56,801 nt of DNA from HGM04593 sp045631905. GTDB lineage: Bacteria; Bacteroidota; Bacteroidia; Bacteroidales; Bacteroidaceae. The stretch spans positions 1 to 56,801 of the forward strand of contig JAZQVO010000004.1 in NCBI GenBank assembly GCA_045631905.1, given 5' to 3'. Both the position numbers and the translations under genes were made by a program. Within the stretch, counting starts at the first letter, position 1, and each line of letters opens with the position of its first letter. Positions 16,824 to 25,621 of the stretch are shown here, piece by piece. The notes below the pieces were generated by a model. The model made no database searches, was not told the DNA's origin, and was given only the letters and a program-made list of their open reading frames with translations.

Positions 16824-18134
16824 TTACATTTGTTGCTTGTTTATAACTTGTGCAAACTCTCTTATTATCTCTATCGTGGTGCTGTCGCTGTCAAAGACAG
16901 AGTACCACCCTTGTGGCTCGTGAGGGGGGTCGCACAGGTAGTCGTCTCCCTTCTGCCACACAAGGTCGCGTGGGCGGCCACAGCCTCCCCAACCCCAAAA
17001 GTTGCAGCCTGCAACGGGTCCGTTGCTGTTTATGCTCTTTCTCACCTGCTCAAAGATGAAGCGGTAAAATTTGTCGCGACTCTCCGTGGGTATGTCGGTG
17101 CCGGCTATGTTGTCTTGTCGTGAAAAGCCGAACTCCTCGATAACCAACGGTTTGTTAAGTTTTTGTGCAAGAGCTATGTGCTCCGATATATATTTGTTGC
17201 TCTTTTGGCATGCGTTCTCTATACCGCTGTCGGGGTTGTTGCGCGGTGCCCAACCCCAATTAACAGGCCATATGTGTATGGTGAGGTAGTCTATGTTCTT
17301 GTCGCTGTGTATGCGCTCGCAAAGCTCTTTGTCGCCTTCGCAACCTATGTATCCCTCGCTGCCGGTTGAAACAAGGTGGTTTTGGTCGATGCTCTTTATT
17401 ATCTCGGCCGCCTTTGCTATCCATGTGGCAAATTGCTCTTTGTTATCCTTGGCAAAGGGGCGAGGTTCGTTGCATAGTTGCCACGACATGATTGCCGGCT
17501 CGTCTTTGTAGTCGCGTCCTGTGATGCTGTTTTTTCGGCCTACAATCTGCTTTATGAAATTAAAATAGAGCTCTTGTGCCTCGGTGCATCGTGAAAATTC
17601 GGCCGAATATTCCACGTATCTGTCATACCCGCCTTCGATGTTTGCGTTGGGGGAATCGCCGTGTCCGCACTCTTTGAGGTAGAAACCGTAGCCTCCGCTC
17701 CAGTCCCATGCGTTATTCAGGTATATCACAGCTGTCATGTCGCGTTTTTCGAGCTCGGCGATGGTGTAGTCGAGCCCGGTAAGTATTGTGTCGTTTAGCA
17801 TGCCGGGTGCTGTTTGCAAGTAGGGCTTGGCAGGGTTTGCAAGCGAGCTTCCGGCATCGGGGCCGGCAAGTATTCTCAGGTTGTTTATACCTAACGATTT
17901 AAGTGTGTCGAGCTCCTTCTTTAAGCGTTCTCTGTTGCCTCCCTCGCCCTCGGAACCGAGTATGGAGGCATACCATACGTTGGTTCCTATGTAGTTGTAT
18001 TTTTCTCCACCTCGTGCGAGCGATGTCCCTTCTGTTGTAACTATTTGGCTTGTTGCTCTTTCAACTTTTTTGTTGTTGCAGCCAAGTGATAAAAACATCG
18101 TCGCGAGTAAAAAAACTATCGTTGCTTTGTTCAT
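16824..18134 (-). CDS. GH5 beta-mannanase/beta-mannosidase lipoprotein
   Basis: A 436-residue retaining glycoside hydrolase of family 5. Lipobox FLSLGC (Cys19) anchors it to a membrane. The TIM barrel starts at KYNYIGTNVWYASILG (about 45-60). The acid/base Glu223 is in SWQLCNEPRPF and the nucleophile Glu334 in LVIEEFGFSRQ; WGWGGCGRP lies near the end of the barrel. The YIGTNVWY start and the LVSTGSEGYIG strand point to mannan-active subfamily GH5_7. The substrate may be beta-mannan or the Man-beta-1,4-GlcNAc core of N-glycans; the alpha-mannosidases downstream favour a glycoprotein or yeast glycan. It is the first gene of the operon and has its own divergent promoter. Confidence 0.88.
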   Translation of the reverse strand: MNKATIVFLLATMFLSLGCNNKKVERATSQIVTTEGTSLARGGEKYNYIGTNVWYASILGSEGEGGNRERLKKELDTLKSLGINNLRILAGPDAGSSLANPAKPYLQTAPGMLNDTILTGLDYTIAELEKRDMTAVIYLNNAWDWSGGYGFYLKECGHGDSPNANIEGGYDRYVEYSAEFSRCTEAQELYFNFIKQIVGRKNSITGRDYKDEPAIMSWQLCNEPRPFAKDNKEQFATWIAKAAEIIKSIDQNHLVSTGSEGYIGCEGDKELCERIHSDKNIDYLTIHIWPVNWGWAPRNNPDSGIENACQKSNKYISEHIALAQKLNKPLVIEEFGFSRQDNIAGTDIPTESRDKFYRFIFEQVRKSINSNGPVAGCNFWGWGGCGRPRDLVWQKGDDYLCDPPHEPQGWYSVFDSDSTTIEIIREFAQVINKQQM

Positions 18135-18161
18135 TTTGTTTGTTGGTTTTGTGTTCTTCCG

Positions 18162-18169
18162 CGAAGATA
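18162..18169 (-). promoter_or_regulatory. -7 element of the mannoside operon
   Basis: On the minus strand these eight bases read TATCTTCG, one step from the TAnnTTTG consensus, 28 bases before the GH5 ATG. A convincing TTG at the -33 position was not found. The opposite promoter for etfB lies about 120 bp away, making this 221-bp gap a divergent promoter region. Confidence 0.5.
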
Positions 18170-18261
18170 ATGAATTGTGTTTAAGATGCGAAAAATAACT
18201 TCTCTTTTTAGCGGGTTTTATATTTATAATGTGTGTTTTCTTATTTTTCGTTCTTATTTCG

Positions 18262-18291
18262 TTGGGATTTGGTGAACAATTTATATCTTTG
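18262..18291 (+). promoter_or_regulatory. Bacteroidota promoter of the etf operon
   Basis: TTG at 18262-18264 and TATCTTTG at 18284-18291 are separated by 19 bases, an exact match to the phylum's housekeeping promoter pattern (TTG, 19-20 nt, TAnnTTTG). The expected start site is about 18298, leaving a leader of roughly 58 bases before etfB. Confidence 0.8.
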
Positions 18292-18355
18292 CACTAAATA
18301 TGCCGTTTGGTTTTGAACATGAAAAGGAACGGGAAAACGGCGTAAAAAGTAGATT

Positions 18356-19228
18356 ATGAGTATGAATATAATAGTGCTGGCGAAACAGGTACCCGACACC
18401 CGTAACGTGGGTGCGCAGGCGATGAACGAGGACGGAACGATAAACCGTTCGGCACTGCCTGCAATATTTAACCCCGATGATCTTGTTGCGCTTGAACAGG
18501 CTTTGCGCCTGAAAGATAAGAATGCGGGTAGCCGTGTAACCGTGCTTACCATGGGGCCACAACGTGCCACAGATATTCTGCGCGAAGCTCTCTATCGCGG
18601 TGCCGACGAGGCGGTTCTTCTTTCGGACAGGGCTTTTGCAGGTGCCGACACCTTGGCTACATCGTATGCGCTCTCTGCCGCGATAGCCAAAATAGGGGAG
18701 TTCGATGTGGTAATCTGCGGTCGTCAGGCAATAGATGGCGACACGGCTCAGGTGGGCCCGCAGGTGGCATGCCAGCTTGGGATACCGCAGGTGACCTGTG
18801 TGAGAAAAATCTTGTCGGTCGAGAACGGCGAGGCTTGCGTGGAACGTGCGGTGGAGAACGGTACGGAGGTGGTTAAGGCTCCGTTGCCTTTGTTGCTCAC
18901 AGCCGAAGGCGGTGCCGTGTCGTGTCGTCCGCGTAACGCACACCGCATGTTGCGTTTTCACCGTGCCGCTACCGCGCAGGAGCAGGCTGTCGAGGGTTAT
19001 AAATTTGCCACACAGGTGGTGGCCGATAGTGCTCTCGTCATAAAAGAGTGGAACCTTGCCTCAATAGGAGGCGATGCTTCGCGTTGTGGTCTGTCGGGCT
19101 CGCCCACAAAGGTAAAGTCGGTCGAAAATATAGTGTTTAAGGCAAAAGAGAGTAAAAAGTATTCGAGCATCGAGGAGGATATACAATCCTTTGTGTCGGA
19201 ACTTTTGGCAAACCATACGATAGGATAA
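18356..19228 (+). CDS. etfB: Electron transfer flavoprotein subunit beta
   Basis: A 290-residue EtfB/FixA subunit. It binds the AMP or second FAD of the heterodimer and passes electrons from the acyl-CoA dehydrogenase. The start MNIIVLAKQVPDTRNVG is the standard EtfB N-terminus, and the segment VICGRQAIDGDTAQVGPQVA is the family signature region. Start chosen at ATG 18356; a second ATG two codons later is equally possible. It is followed after 2 bp by etfA. The set etfB-etfA-acyl-CoA dehydrogenase is a typical Bacteroidales cluster. The enzyme may be a simple dehydrogenase carrier or a bifurcating form; the sequence read by eye does not decide this. Confidence 0.94.
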   Translation: MSMNIIVLAKQVPDTRNVGAQAMNEDGTINRSALPAIFNPDDLVALEQALRLKDKNAGSRVTVLTMGPQRATDILREALYRGADEAVLLSDRAFAGADTLATSYALSAAIAKIGEFDVVICGRQAIDGDTAQVGPQVACQLGIPQVTCVRKILSVENGEACVERAVENGTEVVKAPLPLLLTAEGGAVSCRPRNAHRMLRFHRAATAQEQAVEGYKFATQVVADSALVIKEWNLASIGGDASRCGLSGSPTKVKSVENIVFKAKESKKYSSIEEDIQSFVSELLANHTIG

Positions 19229-19230
19229 TC

Positions 19231-20250
19231 ATGAACAATATATTGGTTTATTGCGAGTATGATGGTGAGCGCGTTGCGACGGTGAGCCTTGAATTGTTGA
19301 GCGAAGGTCGTCGTCTTGCCGACAAATTAGGCGTCGGGCTTGAGGCGGTGTTGCTGGGCAATAACGCCGAGAGTGTTGCTGGGCAACTGTTCCCCTATGG
19401 TGTCGATACTCTGCATGTTTTCAGCGACAGTCGTCTGACACCATACACCACACTGCCTCATTCGAGAGCTTTGTGCAAGTTGATAAAAGAGAATAATTAC
19501 GATATTTTTTTGCTTGGAGCCACTGTGGTGGGGCGCGACCTTGCCCCTCGCATAACGGCCGAACTTCATTGTGGTCTCACGGCCGATTGTACATCGCTCG
19601 AGATTGGTGACTATGAGGATAAAAAGAGCGGGAAAATAATTAAAAATCTGCTCTATCAGGTGCGTCCGGCTTTTGGAGGCAATATCGTGGCAACGATAGT
19701 AAATCCCTACCATCGTCCGCAGATGGCGACGGTGCGCGACGGGGTGATGCCTTTGGCTGTGGTGCGTCCTGCCGAGTATGTGGGCGAGGTTGTAAACCAC
19801 GATGTTGCCGACTATGTTACCGAGGCCGATTTTGTGGTTTCTGTTATAGAACGTCATGTGACACCCCCCGACAACAACCTGAAAACTGCGCCCATAGTGG
19901 TTGCAGGAGGTTATGGCATGGGTAGCAAGGAGAATTTCGAGATGCTTTTTGCGCTTGCCCGTCTGTTACACGGAGAGGTGGGTGCCACAAGAGCCGCTGT
20001 TGATGCCGGCTTCGCGTCGCACGACAGGCAGATAGGTCAGACAGGTCTTACAGTGCGCCCCAAGGTCTATTTTGCATGCGGAATATCGGGGCAGGTGCAA
20101 CATGTGGCAGGCATGCAGGAGAGCGGAATAATTGTGTCGGTAAACAGTGACCCCGACGCGCCCATAAACGCTATTGCCGATTATGTTATAAACGGCAAGG
20201 TCGAAGAGGTTATCCCGCAAATAATAAAACATTATCAGCAAAAAGGGTAA
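19231..20250 (+). CDS. etfA: Electron transfer flavoprotein subunit alpha
   Basis: A 339-residue EtfA/FixB subunit that holds the redox-active FAD. The N-terminal Rossmann-like domain (about 1-190) contains LLGATVVGRDLAPRIAAELH-like residues, here DIFLLGATVVGRDLAPRI. The C-terminal FAD domain shows PIVVAGGYGMGSKENFEML, GATRAAVDAGFASHDRQIGQ, PKVYFACGISGQVQHVAGM and the closing SVNSDPDAPINAIADY, all characteristic. It is two bases from both neighbours, so the three proteins are made together. Its partner dehydrogenase is the next gene. Confidence 0.95.
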   Translation: MNNILVYCEYDGERVATVSLELLSEGRRLADKLGVGLEAVLLGNNAESVAGQLFPYGVDTLHVFSDSRLTPYTTLPHSRALCKLIKENNYDIFLLGATVVGRDLAPRITAELHCGLTADCTSLEIGDYEDKKSGKIIKNLLYQVRPAFGGNIVATIVNPYHRPQMATVRDGVMPLAVVRPAEYVGEVVNHDVADYVTEADFVVSVIERHVTPPDNNLKTAPIVVAGGYGMGSKENFEMLFALARLLHGEVGATRAAVDAGFASHDRQIGQTGLTVRPKVYFACGISGQVQHVAGMQESGIIVSVNSDPDAPINAIADYVINGKVEEVIPQIIKHYQQKG

Positions 20251-20252
20251 AG

Positions 20253-21953
20253 ATGAACTATTATAGTGATAATAAGGCTTTGCAACACTATTTGCGACAC
20301 CCCCTTATGCAACGTATAGTTGCCATGAAGGAGGAGGGGTTTGCGCAAGCATCGCAGTATAGTTATGCTCCGGTTGATGTTGATGAGGCTTTCTGGGGGT
20401 ATGAGCAGGTGCTTCACCTTGTTGGTGAACTGTGTGCCGAGGTGGTTGCTCCCAACGCTTTGAGAGTGGAGGAGGAGGGGCCATCGGTGGTCGATGGTCG
20501 CGTGAAGTATGCTCCTGCCACCGAAGAGAATTTGGAACTTTTCCGCCGTGCCGGGCTCATGGGTGTTTCTCTCCCTCGTAAATATGGCGGTCTTAACTTC
20601 CCTGTAACGGTATTTACCATGATGCAGGAGGTTGTGTGCCGTGCCGATGCCGGTTTCGGCAACTTGTGGGGCTTGCAGGATTGTGCCGAGACGATATATA
20701 ACTTTGGTACAAGCGAGCAGTGTGAGCGCATATTGCCCCGTATATGCGCAGGTGAAACAATGTCTATGGACCTTACAGAGCCCGATGCAGGTAGCGACTT
20801 GCAGAGTGTGCGCTTGAAGGCTACATACAGCGAGGAGGATTCTTGCTGGTATCTCGACGGCGTAAAGCGTTTTATAACTAACGGCGACAGCGATGTGCAT
20901 CTTGTGCTTGCCCGTAGCGAGGAGGGTAGTGTCGATGGTCGCGGCCTTTCGCTCTTTATATGTGAGAAGAGCTGTGGGAAGGTGAAAACCCGTCGCATAG
21001 AGAACAAGATGGGTATTCATGGCTCGCCTACCTGCGAAATTGTTTTTGAGCATGCTCCGGCCGAGCTTTGCGGTAACCGTAAGATGGGACTCATTAAATA
21101 TGTGATGTCGCTCATGAACGGTGCCCGTCTGGGTATTGCCACGCAGAGTGTCGCGCTTGCCGAGGCCGCATATAACGAGGCTCTTGCCTATGCCCGCGAC
21201 CGCAAGCAGTTTGGCAAGGCCATAATTGAAATTCCGCCGGTGTACGATATGTTGGGCACCATGAGAGCAAGGCTCGATGCGTCGCGCAGCCTGCTTTACG
21301 AGACGGCTCGCAACGTGGACATGAGCTACCAATTTTCTGCACTCGCCCGCGAACGCACTCTCACACCCGAGGAGAGAGCCGAGTCGAAAATCTTTTCAAA
21401 AAAGGCCGATGCGCTGACACCGCTTGTAAAGGGTATGGCAAGTGAGATTGCCAACCGCAACGCTTACGATGCCGTTCAGGTGCATGGCGGTTCGGGTTAT
21501 ATGCGCGACTATACATGTGAGCGTCTTTATCGCGATGCACGCATAACATCAATATACGAGGGTACCACGCAGTTGCAGGTGGTAGCCGCAATACGTTATG
21601 CGACAAGTGGTTTCTATGCTCAGCTTATAGAGGAATATCTTGCAACGGAGGTGCCCGCTTCGCTTATGCCGTATAAAGATCGTATATCGGCCATGGCGGG
21701 GTTGTATGTGGGTGCGCTCGAAAAGGTTCAGAGCTTTGGTTGCCAGGAGACGCTCGACTTTCTGTCGCGTCGCATCTACGAGATGGCGGCCGGTTGCATA
21801 ATGTCGGCCTTGTTGCTTGCCGATGCTTCGGCCGACGATATGTTCGTTCCATCGCTTGCCTCTTTTGTGGCACATGTTGAGGGCGAGATGTCGGCACACT
21901 CTACATTTATAAACAATTTTAATAGCGAATTATTAACATATTTCAAAAAATAA
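20253..21953 (+). CDS. Acyl-CoA dehydrogenase
   Basis: A 566-residue FAD enzyme that forms the alpha,beta double bond of acyl-CoA and passes electrons to EtfAB encoded just upstream. Core motifs are MSMDLTEPDAGSDLQSVRLK (substrate and FAD contact), RFITNG, the arginine-rich AYARDRKQFGKAI helix and RITSIYEGTTQLQVVAAI near the end of the core. In many members the Glu of this last stretch is the catalytic base. It is about 170 residues longer than short-chain enzymes because of a helical C-terminal extension (about 450-566), as in very-long-chain or ACAD9-like members. Substrate length is not known. A single reading frame, tightly coupled to etfA and slyD. Confidence 0.92.
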   Translation: MNYYSDNKALQHYLRHPLMQRIVAMKEEGFAQASQYSYAPVDVDEAFWGYEQVLHLVGELCAEVVAPNALRVEEEGPSVVDGRVKYAPATEENLELFRRAGLMGVSLPRKYGGLNFPVTVFTMMQEVVCRADAGFGNLWGLQDCAETIYNFGTSEQCERILPRICAGETMSMDLTEPDAGSDLQSVRLKATYSEEDSCWYLDGVKRFITNGDSDVHLVLARSEEGSVDGRGLSLFICEKSCGKVKTRRIENKMGIHGSPTCEIVFEHAPAELCGNRKMGLIKYVMSLMNGARLGIATQSVALAEAAYNEALAYARDRKQFGKAIIEIPPVYDMLGTMRARLDASRSLLYETARNVDMSYQFSALARERTLTPEERAESKIFSKKADALTPLVKGMASEIANRNAYDAVQVHGGSGYMRDYTCERLYRDARITSIYEGTTQLQVVAAIRYATSGFYAQLIEEYLATEVPASLMPYKDRISAMAGLYVGALEKVQSFGCQETLDFLSRRIYEMAAGCIMSALLLADASADDMFVPSLASFVAHVEGEMSAHSTFINNFNSELLTYFKK

Positions 21954-21958
21954 AAAAG

Positions 21959-22540
21959 ATGGAAAATATTACAAATAAGAAAATCAGAGTCTCGTACACA
22001 TTGGTGTCGCATCGTAATGGTGAGAGCGAGGAGGTTGAAAAGACAACACGTGAGCAACCTTTTGAGTTCCTCACCGGCGTAGGTTACACTCTCGATGCTT
22101 TTGAGGAGAATCTCAAAGACCTTAAAAAAGGTGATTCTTTCGACTTTACCATACCTTTTGCCGATGCTTATGGCGAGTACGACCCCGACCATGTTCAGGA
22201 TTTTGACCGCGAGGTGTTTACCATCGATGGTAAGTTCGACTCGGCTCATGTGTATGCAGGTAATGTGCTCGAGATGATGCGTGCCGACGGCTCGCCTATC
22301 CTTGGTACCGTTAAGGAGGTTACCCCCTTCAAGGTGGTTATGGACTTTAATCACCCCTTGGCAGGTTGCGATTTGCAGTTTTTTGGTACCGTTGTCGATA
22401 CTCGTGTTGCAAGCGAGGCTGAGATGAAGAAGTTCTACGACTCGTTGCGTGCTTCTCATCAGGGTTGTGGTGGTTGCAGCGGTTGCAACGGCGGTAGTTG
22501 TGGCGACGGCTGTGGCGACGGTTGCGGTGGTTGTCATTAA
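21959..22540 (+). CDS. slyD: SlyD-type FKBP peptidyl-prolyl isomerase
   Basis: A 193-residue cytoplasmic chaperone and prolyl isomerase. The FKBP half starts IRVSYTLVSHRNGE and includes TGVGYTLDAFEENLKDLKKG. The inserted flap domain spans about 75-125 (EYDPDHVQDFDREVF). The tail (about 166-193) consists of HQGCGGCSGCNGG followed by more Cys and Gly and a final His, the metal-binding extension used in E. coli SlyD to handle nickel for hydrogenase. Here the tail is nearly all Cys and Gly, with two His. It lies 5 bp after the dehydrogenase gene and probably shares its transcript. Confidence 0.93.
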   Translation: MENITNKKIRVSYTLVSHRNGESEEVEKTTREQPFEFLTGVGYTLDAFEENLKDLKKGDSFDFTIPFADAYGEYDPDHVQDFDREVFTIDGKFDSAHVYAGNVLEMMRADGSPILGTVKEVTPFKVVMDFNHPLAGCDLQFFGTVVDTRVASEAEMKKFYDSLRASHQGCGGCSGCNGGSCGDGCGDGCGGCH

Positions 22541-22577
22541 TGTTTTTTTGGAACATCTTCTTGCCAAATAAAAAGAG

Positions 22578-23663
22578 ATGAATACTATTGGAACACTTTT
22601 GCGTCTGACAACCTTTGGCGAGTCGCATGGCGTTGCCATAGGCGGTGTGCTCGACGGTTTTCCGGCGGGCGTGGTCATAGACGAGGAGTTTGTGCGTTCC
22701 GAGATGCAGAGAAGGCGTCCCGGGCAGAGTGTCGTTACAACCTCGCGCAAAGAGGCAGACGAGGTTACGTTTCTTTCGGGTGTTTTTGAAGGGTGCTCAA
22801 CAGGTGCTCCGATAGCTTTTGTGATAAACAACACAAATACAAAGAGTGGCGATTACGAAGAGATGCGCTCGGCCTATCGTCCATCGCATGCCGATTATGT
22901 TTATGATGTAAAGTATGGCTTGCGCGACCATCGTGGCGGTGGTCGTTCGTCGGCTCGTGAAACGGCCGTACGTGTCTGCGCGGGTGCCTTGGCAAAGCTG
23001 GCCCTTAAAAAGGTGGGCGTTTCGGTGCAGGGTTATACCTCGCAAGTAGGCGATATTTGTCTCGAAGAGCCGTATACGGCTTATAATCTCTCGCTTGCCG
23101 AAACAAACGTGGTACGTTGTCCCGACAGTGATGTTGCCACAAAGATGGAGCAGTTGATACTCGATGTCAAGGCTGTTGGCGACACCGTGGGCGGTGTTGT
23201 TACGTGTGTGGTGAAGGGGGTGCCTGTGGGGCTTGGTGAACCATTATATAATAAATATTCTTCGTCGTTGGCAGGCGCGATGCTATCTATAAACGCTGTC
23301 AAGGGTTTTGAATATGGCAATGGTTTTGAGGCGGCTCGTGGCAGGGGCTCTCAGCAGAATGATATTTTTTACAATAACGGGGGCCGTGTTTCTACGCGAA
23401 CAAATAACAGCGGTGGCGTGCAGGGTGGTATAACAAATGGCGAGGATATATATTTTCGCGTGGCATTTAAGCCTGTGGCAACTATTCTCATGGAACAGCC
23501 TACCGTGGCTCCCGATGGAACCGAAACGGTTTTGAAGGCCCGTGGCAGGCACGACCCCTGCGTGGTGCCTCGTGCTGTGCCTGTGGTTGAGGCTATGGCG
23601 GCTCTTGTTACGCTCGACCATTATTTGTTGCAAGGGGTGAGAAATATGTGGAGTAAAATATAA
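22578..23663 (+). CDS. aroC: Chorismate synthase
   Basis: A 361-residue enzyme that converts EPSP to chorismate, the last common step of aromatic amino acid synthesis, and needs reduced FMN. Signatures are present in order: LTTFGESHGVAIGGVLDGFP at the start, RPSHADYVYDVKYGLRDHRGGGRSSARETA (read here in two parts: RPSHADY and GGGRSSARETA), NNSGGVQGGITNGEDIYFRV, and the closing GRHDPCVVPRAVPVVEAMAA. Length matches the family. It is separated from slyD by 37 bp and followed at once by the membrane protein gene. Confidence 0.97.
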   Translation: MNTIGTLLRLTTFGESHGVAIGGVLDGFPAGVVIDEEFVRSEMQRRRPGQSVVTTSRKEADEVTFLSGVFEGCSTGAPIAFVINNTNTKSGDYEEMRSAYRPSHADYVYDVKYGLRDHRGGGRSSARETAVRVCAGALAKLALKKVGVSVQGYTSQVGDICLEEPYTAYNLSLAETNVVRCPDSDVATKMEQLILDVKAVGDTVGGVVTCVVKGVPVGLGEPLYNKYSSSLAGAMLSINAVKGFEYGNGFEAARGRGSQQNDIFYNNGGRVSTRTNNSGGVQGGITNGEDIYFRVAFKPVATILMEQPTVAPDGTETVLKARGRHDPCVVPRAVPVVEAMAALVTLDHYLLQGVRNMWSKI

Positions 23664-23669
23664 TTGACT

Positions 23670-25559
23670 ATGAATAACAAACAAGAAGTAAAAGGGGAGA
23701 GGTGCGGGAAATTTCTCTCTCTTCTCTCAAAGTATTGGGATCTGTTGCCGTTTGTGGCGGTGTGGTCTCTTATGCTCCTGCTTGACAGTGCCACCCTTTA
23801 TAGGGTGAGCGAGCAGTCGTTGTTCCTTTTCAGCAAACACTTTTTTGCCGAGGCGATGGCGTTGCCGGGAGGTCTGCTCTCCTATTTGGGAGCTTTCTTT
23901 ATTCAGTTTTTCCACTATCCTGTTCTTGGTGTCACAATATACACCTTGTTGCTCTATGGGCTTTACGCGCTTACAAAAAGGGTTTTCGCGGTGCCTCGTG
24001 AGTGGTCGGTGGTGGCTTTTGTGCCGGTGGCCTTGGTGCTTGCTTACAGCACACAGCTGGGGTACTGGATATTCTACATCAAGGTTCAGGGTTTCTACTA
24101 CATGGCTCTCCTTGGTGTGCTTATATCCCTGCTTGCGGTGTGGGCTTGTTATAAATTAAAGCCGGGTTACCGCGGTGGCGTGATACTCGGTTGGTCGTTC
24201 CTTACCTTCCCTCTGTTCGGTGTCTACTCTTTAGTGGCGTCGGCAGTGATGGCTGTGGCAACTTTTGTCGATACTGTCAGGGCTAAAAAAGGCGTTCTGT
24301 TTGGCGTGGCTGCGCTTGTTGTTGCCGGCTGTGCCGTATATGCGGTGCCCCTGTGGTACTATTATAATGTCTATTCGGTGATGTCGCTTAAACACATACA
24401 CTTTGCAGGTACCCCCATACATCAGTGGGTGATGTATAGCGAACAGCTTTTCCCTAATGGTATCTTCGAATATTGGATACCTCTTGTTCTGTTGCCTGTT
24501 GCCTATTGTGTGCTTGCTATCTTTAAGGGTGGTTACTCTCTCTTGCAGGCGTCGAACTATAAGGTTGTGCTGTCGGTTAAGGCGGTTTTGTTTGCTGTTA
24601 TATTGTTGTTTGGCTATATGTATTGGTATAGCGATACAAATTTCTCGGTGGAGAATAAACAGAACAGGGCTATGTGGAACGAAGATTGGAAGGCGGTAGC
24701 CGAATATTCGAAAGAGAGCCGTGTGCCTACACGTCAGGTGGTGCTCAACAAGAATATGGCTCTTGTCAAATTAGGACGAGCCGGAGAAGATGCTTTTAAA
24801 TATCCCGATGGCAGTGCCGACATTGCTCACCCGGCTGTGGTGCACCTCACCCAGACCGGTGGTATGATGAACTATTTTCAGTATGGAAAATTTAACTTCT
24901 GCTATCGTTGGTGCATAGAAAACTCTGTTGAGTATGGCTGGAGGGTGGAGTATCTTAAACATGCCGTGCGTTCTATGCTTCTGTCGGGGCAACACAAGCT
25001 GGCGATGCGTTATATTAATATAATGAAGAGTACTCTTTTTTATCGTTCGTGGGCCGAAGAGATGGAGGAGCTTGTGAAAACTCCGTCGAAGATATCGAAA
25101 ATCTCCGAATATAAAGTTCCTCTGCTCATGTATTCGTATGCCGATGCTCTTGAACAAGACGACTCTTATGTCGAGATGTATCTTTCGAACAGCATGCAGT
25201 ATTCATACGCTCCCTCCGACTCGAGGTTGTATGCCGAGGTTGCCGTTCTGCATACTTTGATACGTAAAGATGTAAAGCTCTTTTGGGAGGCGATGTCGCG
25301 CTATGTCTCTAAGGGGAAAATGACAAGGGTGCCCTATCATTTTCAGGAGGCTATTCAGTTGTTTACCAATTTAAGCAAGGATATTCAAACCAATATACCG
25401 ATAGAGGAGTCGGTTAAGAAGCGTTTTGAGCGTTTCATAACAAAGACGCAGGAGTATAAGAATATGAGTGAGGTGGAGATGGCGCCACACTTTGTCGAGG
25501 AGTTTGGCGACACATATTGGTACTATTATTTCTTTGTGCGTGAGATAAGAACAAATTAA
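23670..25559 (+). CDS. DUF6057-like polytopic membrane protein
   Basis: A 629-residue protein of unknown function. The frame is open from a TTG at 23664, but the ATG at 23670 is the better start (the upstream stop TAA ends at 23663). Residues 30-340 hold about eight to ten hydrophobic helices (for example VWSLMLLLDSATLYRV, TIYTLLLYGLYALTKR, VVAFVPVALVLAYSTQ). The second half (340-629) is soluble, mostly helical, with a repeat-like pattern of the type MNYFQYGKFNFCYRWCIENS and AMRYINIMKSTLFYRSWAEE. This layout matches the DUF6057 proteins of Bacteroides. The next gene encodes a heme-motif lipoprotein; such a pairing suggests a shared envelope task, which remains unknown. Confidence 0.7.
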   Translation: MNNKQEVKGERCGKFLSLLSKYWDLLPFVAVWSLMLLLDSATLYRVSEQSLFLFSKHFFAEAMALPGGLLSYLGAFFIQFFHYPVLGVTIYTLLLYGLYALTKRVFAVPREWSVVAFVPVALVLAYSTQLGYWIFYIKVQGFYYMALLGVLISLLAVWACYKLKPGYRGGVILGWSFLTFPLFGVYSLVASAVMAVATFVDTVRAKKGVLFGVAALVVAGCAVYAVPLWYYYNVYSVMSLKHIHFAGTPIHQWVMYSEQLFPNGIFEYWIPLVLLPVAYCVLAIFKGGYSLLQASNYKVVLSVKAVLFAVILLFGYMYWYSDTNFSVENKQNRAMWNEDWKAVAEYSKESRVPTRQVVLNKNMALVKLGRAGEDAFKYPDGSADIAHPAVVHLTQTGGMMNYFQYGKFNFCYRWCIENSVEYGWRVEYLKHAVRSMLLSGQHKLAMRYINIMKSTLFYRSWAEEMEELVKTPSKISKISEYKVPLLMYSYADALEQDDSYVEMYLSNSMQYSYAPSDSRLYAEVAVLHTLIRKDVKLFWEAMSRYVSKGKMTRVPYHFQEAIQLFTNLSKDIQTNIPIEESVKKRFERFITKTQEYKNMSEVEMAPHFVEEFGDTYWYYYFFVREIRTN

Positions 25560-25621
25560 CAACTATAAACCACTATAAAACCGTGTGTATGGTGGCGTAG
25601 TGAAAACGAGTTTTTTTGATT

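Noticed and set aside
20235..21332. A 365-codon open frame on the minus strand
   Set aside because: It lies opposite the acyl-CoA dehydrogenase gene, whose motifs are clear. The minus frame has odd composition (many His, Leu, Thr and Arg) and no domain, as expected for a shadow frame.
22440..22540. A tandem DNA repeat in the GGT/TGT/GGC-rich end of slyD
   Set aside because: It is simply the coding of the Cys/Gly metal-binding tail expected for SlyD, not an independent repeat element.
21776..22834. A 352-codon open frame on the minus strand across slyD and the start of aroC
   Set aside because: Both plus-strand genes are unmistakable; the minus frame spans a gene boundary and shows runs of Thr and Ala arising from the Cys/Gly tail of SlyD.
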